Assembly (NCBI GenBank): GCA_003141455.1
Contig: PLMA01000026.1
Location: forward strand, 74,701 to 117,793
DNA from: Chloroflexota bacterium
GTDB lineage: Bacteria; Chloroflexota; Limnocylindria; Limnocylindrales; CSP1-4
Length of the DNA stretch: 43,093 bases
Reading direction: 5' to 3'
Below the pieces are notes generated by a model. That model saw only the letters and a list, made by a program, of their open reading frames with translations, was not told the DNA's origin and made no database searches. Positions within the stretch are counted from its first letter, which is position 1. Every line of letters begins with the position of its first letter. Below, piece after piece: positions 40,785 to 43,093 of the stretch. Made by a program: the position numbers and the translations under genes.

Positions 40785-40840
40785 CGCTCCGCCGGCTTTC
40801 GGCGGAGCGAGCGGCGAGAGACCGGCTCGATCGGTCTCTC
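40785..40840 (+). terminator. Two tandem hairpins between cpaB and cpaE
   Basis: CGCTCCGCCG (40785-40794) pairs with 40800-40809 around 5 nt, and GAGAGACCG (40816-40824) pairs with 40832-40840 around 7 nt. Both lie in the 84-base gap inside an otherwise continuous pilus operon. Without U tracts they may act as an attenuator or an mRNA-stability element rather than a full stop. Confidence 0.55.
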
Positions 40841-40866
40841 CCGAATACTGGAAGCGACCGAGTTCG

Positions 40867-42096
40867 ATGACTGACCGGATCCGAGTTCTCATCGTTGACG
40901 ACATCCCCGAGACAAGGGATCACCTCGTCAAGCTGCTCGGGTTCGAGTCGGACATCGAGGTGATCGGCACGGCGGCTTCGGGCGCCGAGGCCATCGAGCT
41001 GGCCACCAAGCTGCTGCCCGATGTCATCCTGATGGACATAAACATGCCCGACATGGATGGCATCACGGCCACGGAGCGGCTCTCGTCCCACGTCCCGACC
41101 GCCTCGGTCGTGATGATGTCCGTTCAGGGAGAGGCGGACTACCTCCGCCGCTCGATGCTCGCCGGCGCCCGGGAGTTCCTGGTCAAGCCGTTCAGCAGCG
41201 ACGAGCTCACGGCTTCCATCCGGCAGGTGAACGAGCGCGAGAAAGAGAAGGTCGGACGCGCCGTCGTCGTCGCCGCGCGTGCCCTGGAGCAGGCCGAAGA
41301 GGGGCAGATCGTGGCCGTCTTCAGCCCAAAAGGGGGCGTGGGCCGGACCACCATTGCCGTCAATCTCGCCGTGGCCGCGGCCTCGGAGCTGGGCAAGAAG
41401 GTGACGCTCGTCGACGCCTCGTTCCAGTTTGGCGACGTGGCAGTGCTGCTCAACCTGAACCCAAAAGACAAGTCGATGGCCGAGCTCGTGCCGCAGCTCG
41501 AGGCAGGAGGCGATCCGGATTCGGTCGAGGCGTACACGCAGACCCACTCGTCCGGTATCCGCGTCCTACTCGCGCCCCCGTCCCCGGAGATGGCCGAGCT
41601 CATCACACCAGCCGGGGTCAAACACGTGATCGAGATCCTTCGCCAACGCAACGAGCTGGTGGTGGTCGATTGCGCCGCGTGGTTCAACGACACGACTCTG
41701 GGCATCCTGGACTTGGCCGATATAGTACTAACGGTGCTCACGCTCGAGATCACCAGCATCAAGAACACGCGGCTCTTCCTCGAAGTTGCGGAGCAGCTCG
41801 GCTACGCGCACAAGGTCAGGCTTGTCCTCAACCGCGCCGATACGACCCTGGGCATCAGGGTCGCCGACGTCGAGCACTCGATCGGCCGCAAAGTCGACCA
41901 CACCATCGTCAGCGACGGGAGGGCCGTCGTATACGCCCTGAACAGGGGCGTTCCATTCGTGTTGAGCAATCGCGAGAGCCAGGTCTCCCAGGATGTGTTT
42001 CGTCTAGCTGCATCGATAGTCGGAAGCCCAGAACCGCTCGAAGAGGAGCCCCACAAGGTGCCCCAGAAAGGCAAGTCCCTCTTCGCGTGGAGATAG
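40867..42096 (+). CDS. cpaE: CpaE-like receiver - ParA/MinD ATPase fusion of the Tad pilus
   Basis: A 409-residue cytoplasmic protein. The receiver domain (1-125) looks functional: VDD, phospho-acceptor Asp57 (LMDINMP), Ser85 and Lys107 (LVKPF). This differs from many CpaE proteins, whose receiver lacks the Asp. The SIMIBI ATPase domain (about 145-385) has a deviant Walker A SPKGGVGRTT, with the signature Lys155 kept and Arg160 in place of the second Lys, then VTLVDASFQFGDVAV and LVVVDCAAWFND. CpaE positions the pilus machine. ATG 40867 has only a weak Shine-Dalgarno. cpaF follows after 32 bases. Confidence 0.9.
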   Translation: MTDRIRVLIVDDIPETRDHLVKLLGFESDIEVIGTAASGAEAIELATKLLPDVILMDINMPDMDGITATERLSSHVPTASVVMMSVQGEADYLRRSMLAGAREFLVKPFSSDELTASIRQVNEREKEKVGRAVVVAARALEQAEEGQIVAVFSPKGGVGRTTIAVNLAVAAASELGKKVTLVDASFQFGDVAVLLNLNPKDKSMAELVPQLEAGGDPDSVEAYTQTHSSGIRVLLAPPSPEMAELITPAGVKHVIEILRQRNELVVVDCAAWFNDTTLGILDLADIVLTVLTLEITSIKNTRLFLEVAEQLGYAHKVRLVLNRADTTLGIRVADVEHSIGRKVDHTIVSDGRAVVYALNRGVPFVLSNRESQVSQDVFRLAASIVGSPEPLEEEPHKVPQKGKSLFAWR

Positions 42097-42128
42097 ATGC
42101 CCAGCCGGGCCACCAAGGGGTGTAGGCG

Positions 42129-43093
42129 ATGTCCCTTCTGAAGCGAATCGAGAGCGCCCGACCTGGCGTGGCTCCTGGAGCCCCGACCGGAACTCCGACC
42201 GCCCCCCCAGGTCCTCCTGGAATGTCCGGACAGGGCGGACAGCGCCTGCTCAGCCAGGCTCCCGTCCGAGAGTCGCTCCGCGAGGTCAAGTTCCGCATCC
42301 AGACCCGAGTCATCCAGGACCTGGACCCCAAGCTCGATCTGGCCAACCAGGTCGAGGTCCGCCGTCAGATCGAGGAAATCTTCGGTCGGGTCATCGACGA
42401 GGAGGGCCTGGCTCTCACCCGCGCCGAGCGCGTCCGGATGCTCGAGCAGATCACCGATGAGATCATCGGTCTCGGTCCGCTCGAGCCGCTCCTTCGCGAC
42501 GAGACGGTAACGGAAGTGATGGTCAACGGACCGCGTCAGGTATACATCGAGCGCAGCGGTCGCCTTGAGTTGACCAACGTCGTCTTCCAGAACGACGACC
42601 ACGTCATGCGCATCATCGACCGGATCATCTCCCCGATCGGTCGCCGCATCGACGAGTCGAGCCCGATGGTCGATGCCCGCCTCACCGACGGCTCGCGCGT
42701 GAACGCGATCATCCCGCCGCTGTCGCTGATCGGACCGGTCATCACCATCCGCAAGTTCTCGGCTTCTCCGTTTACCGTGGACGACCTGATCAGGTTTGGG
42801 ACCGCCACGCCGGAGATGTTCGACTTCCTTCGCGCCTGTGTGGAAGCTCGCCTCAACATCTTCGTGTCCGGTGGCACCGGCTCGGGCAAGACGACGACGC
42901 TCAACGTCCTCTCGTCCTTCATCCCCAACGACGAGCGGATCATCACCGTCGAGGACGCGGCCGAACTCCAGCTTCGCCAGGAACACGTGGTCACGCTCGA
43001 GTCCCGTCCGTCCAACATCGAAGGCAAAGGCGCCATCCCGATCCGCGAACTCGTCCGGAACTGCCTCCGCATGCGCCCCGACCGGATCATCGT
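42129..43093 (+). CDS. cpaF: CpaF/TadA secretion ATPase, 3' end beyond window
   Basis: The first 321 residues of a type II/IV secretion-type ATPase that powers Flp pilus assembly; the gene runs off the right edge. A Pro/Gly-rich N-terminus is followed by the N-terminal domain (about 50-150), TEVMVNGPRQVYIERSGRLE, the RIDESSPMVDARLTDGSRVN segment and Walker A SGGTGSGKTTTLN (about 246-258), then ITVEDAAELQL (Asp box) and the beginning of the His box region. ATG 42129 has AAGGGG about eight bases upstream. Confidence 0.93.
   Translation, partial: MSLLKRIESARPGVAPGAPTGTPTAPPGPPGMSGQGGQRLLSQAPVRESLREVKFRIQTRVIQDLDPKLDLANQVEVRRQIEEIFGRVIDEEGLALTRAERVRMLEQITDEIIGLGPLEPLLRDETVTEVMVNGPRQVYIERSGRLELTNVVFQNDDHVMRIIDRIISPIGRRIDESSPMVDARLTDGSRVNAIIPPLSLIGPVITIRKFSASPFTVDDLIRFGTATPEMFDFLRACVEARLNIFVSGGTGSGKTTTLNVLSSFIPNDERIITVEDAAELQLRQEHVVTLESRPSNIEGKGAIPIRELVRNCLRMRPDRII

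Noticed and set aside
39637-41547. A 636-codon open frame on the minus strand opposite cpaB and cpaE
   Set aside because: It lies antisense to two clearly recognised Tad genes, has His/Asp/Arg-rich low-complexity content with no family features, and spans a terminator-like region. It is a by-product of high GC codon use.
41802-42986. A 394-codon minus-strand frame opposite cpaE/cpaF
   Set aside because: It is a shadow of cpaF, whose own frame is open to the window edge with Walker A and Asp-box motifs.

Overview
The window is high-GC, densely packed bacterial DNA. Most genes carry Shine-Dalgarno sites, and many neighbours are joined by ATGA, GTGA or TGATG stop/start overlaps. Several features together suggest an uncultured Chloroflexota-like bacterium: a Tad/Flp pilus locus with a receiver-fused CpaE, DUF2277, a class III cyclase fused to a STAND ATPase, many Pro/Thr-linker lipoproteins, and DegS-type kinases. 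This lineage call is inference from gene content; no rRNA or tRNA gene was seen. I saw no insertion sequence, phage module, CRISPR array or integrase, so the window reads as chromosome.

Layout. 1-6.1 kb: an AMMECR1 protein, an HtrA-type lipoprotein protease, a two-gene ABC-2 exporter (minus strand) and two small lipoproteins, the second with a doubtful 3' frame. 6.0-11.3 kb: a secreted phosphoesterase, divergent from a four-gene OpuC-type compatible-solute importer whose upstream region holds three 17-bp direct repeats. 11.3-20 kb: a signalling block. A minus-strand operon (solo cyclic-nucleotide-binding protein, cyclase-STAND-TPR protein, 14-TM MFS exporter) diverges from a plus-strand operon (second solo cyclic-nucleotide-binding protein, FAD oxidoreductase, DUF2277), followed by a convergent GAF-GGDEF diguanylate cyclase. 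20-26.3 kb: Gfo/Idh/MocA oxidoreductase, cold-shock protein, a coupled GT4 / alpha-toroid / GH130 glycan trio, an SRPBCC protein and a VOC protein.

26.4-35.9 kb is a surface-polysaccharide region: polysaccharide deacetylase lipoprotein, GT4, CelD/FemAB-like acyltransferase, GT87, a small SHOCT peptide, an ALG5-like GT2, and two GT39-like multipass glycosyltransferases. A fragment resembling the 3' end of the GT4 gene lies just beyond its stop. The second GT39-like gene runs by ATGA overlaps into a histidine kinase, a NarL-type regulator and a second kinase whose ATP-binding motifs have decayed. Flp pilin genes and cpaB, cpaE and cpaF (cut by the window end) follow. The arrangement suggests that surface glycosylation, the two-component module and the Tad pilus are expressed together.

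The most unusual observations are the cyclase-STAND/cyclic-nucleotide-binding cassette, the kinase-regulator-pseudokinase trio in front of the pilus genes, the 17-bp repeats before the osmoprotectant operon, and the duplicated glycosyltransferase tail.
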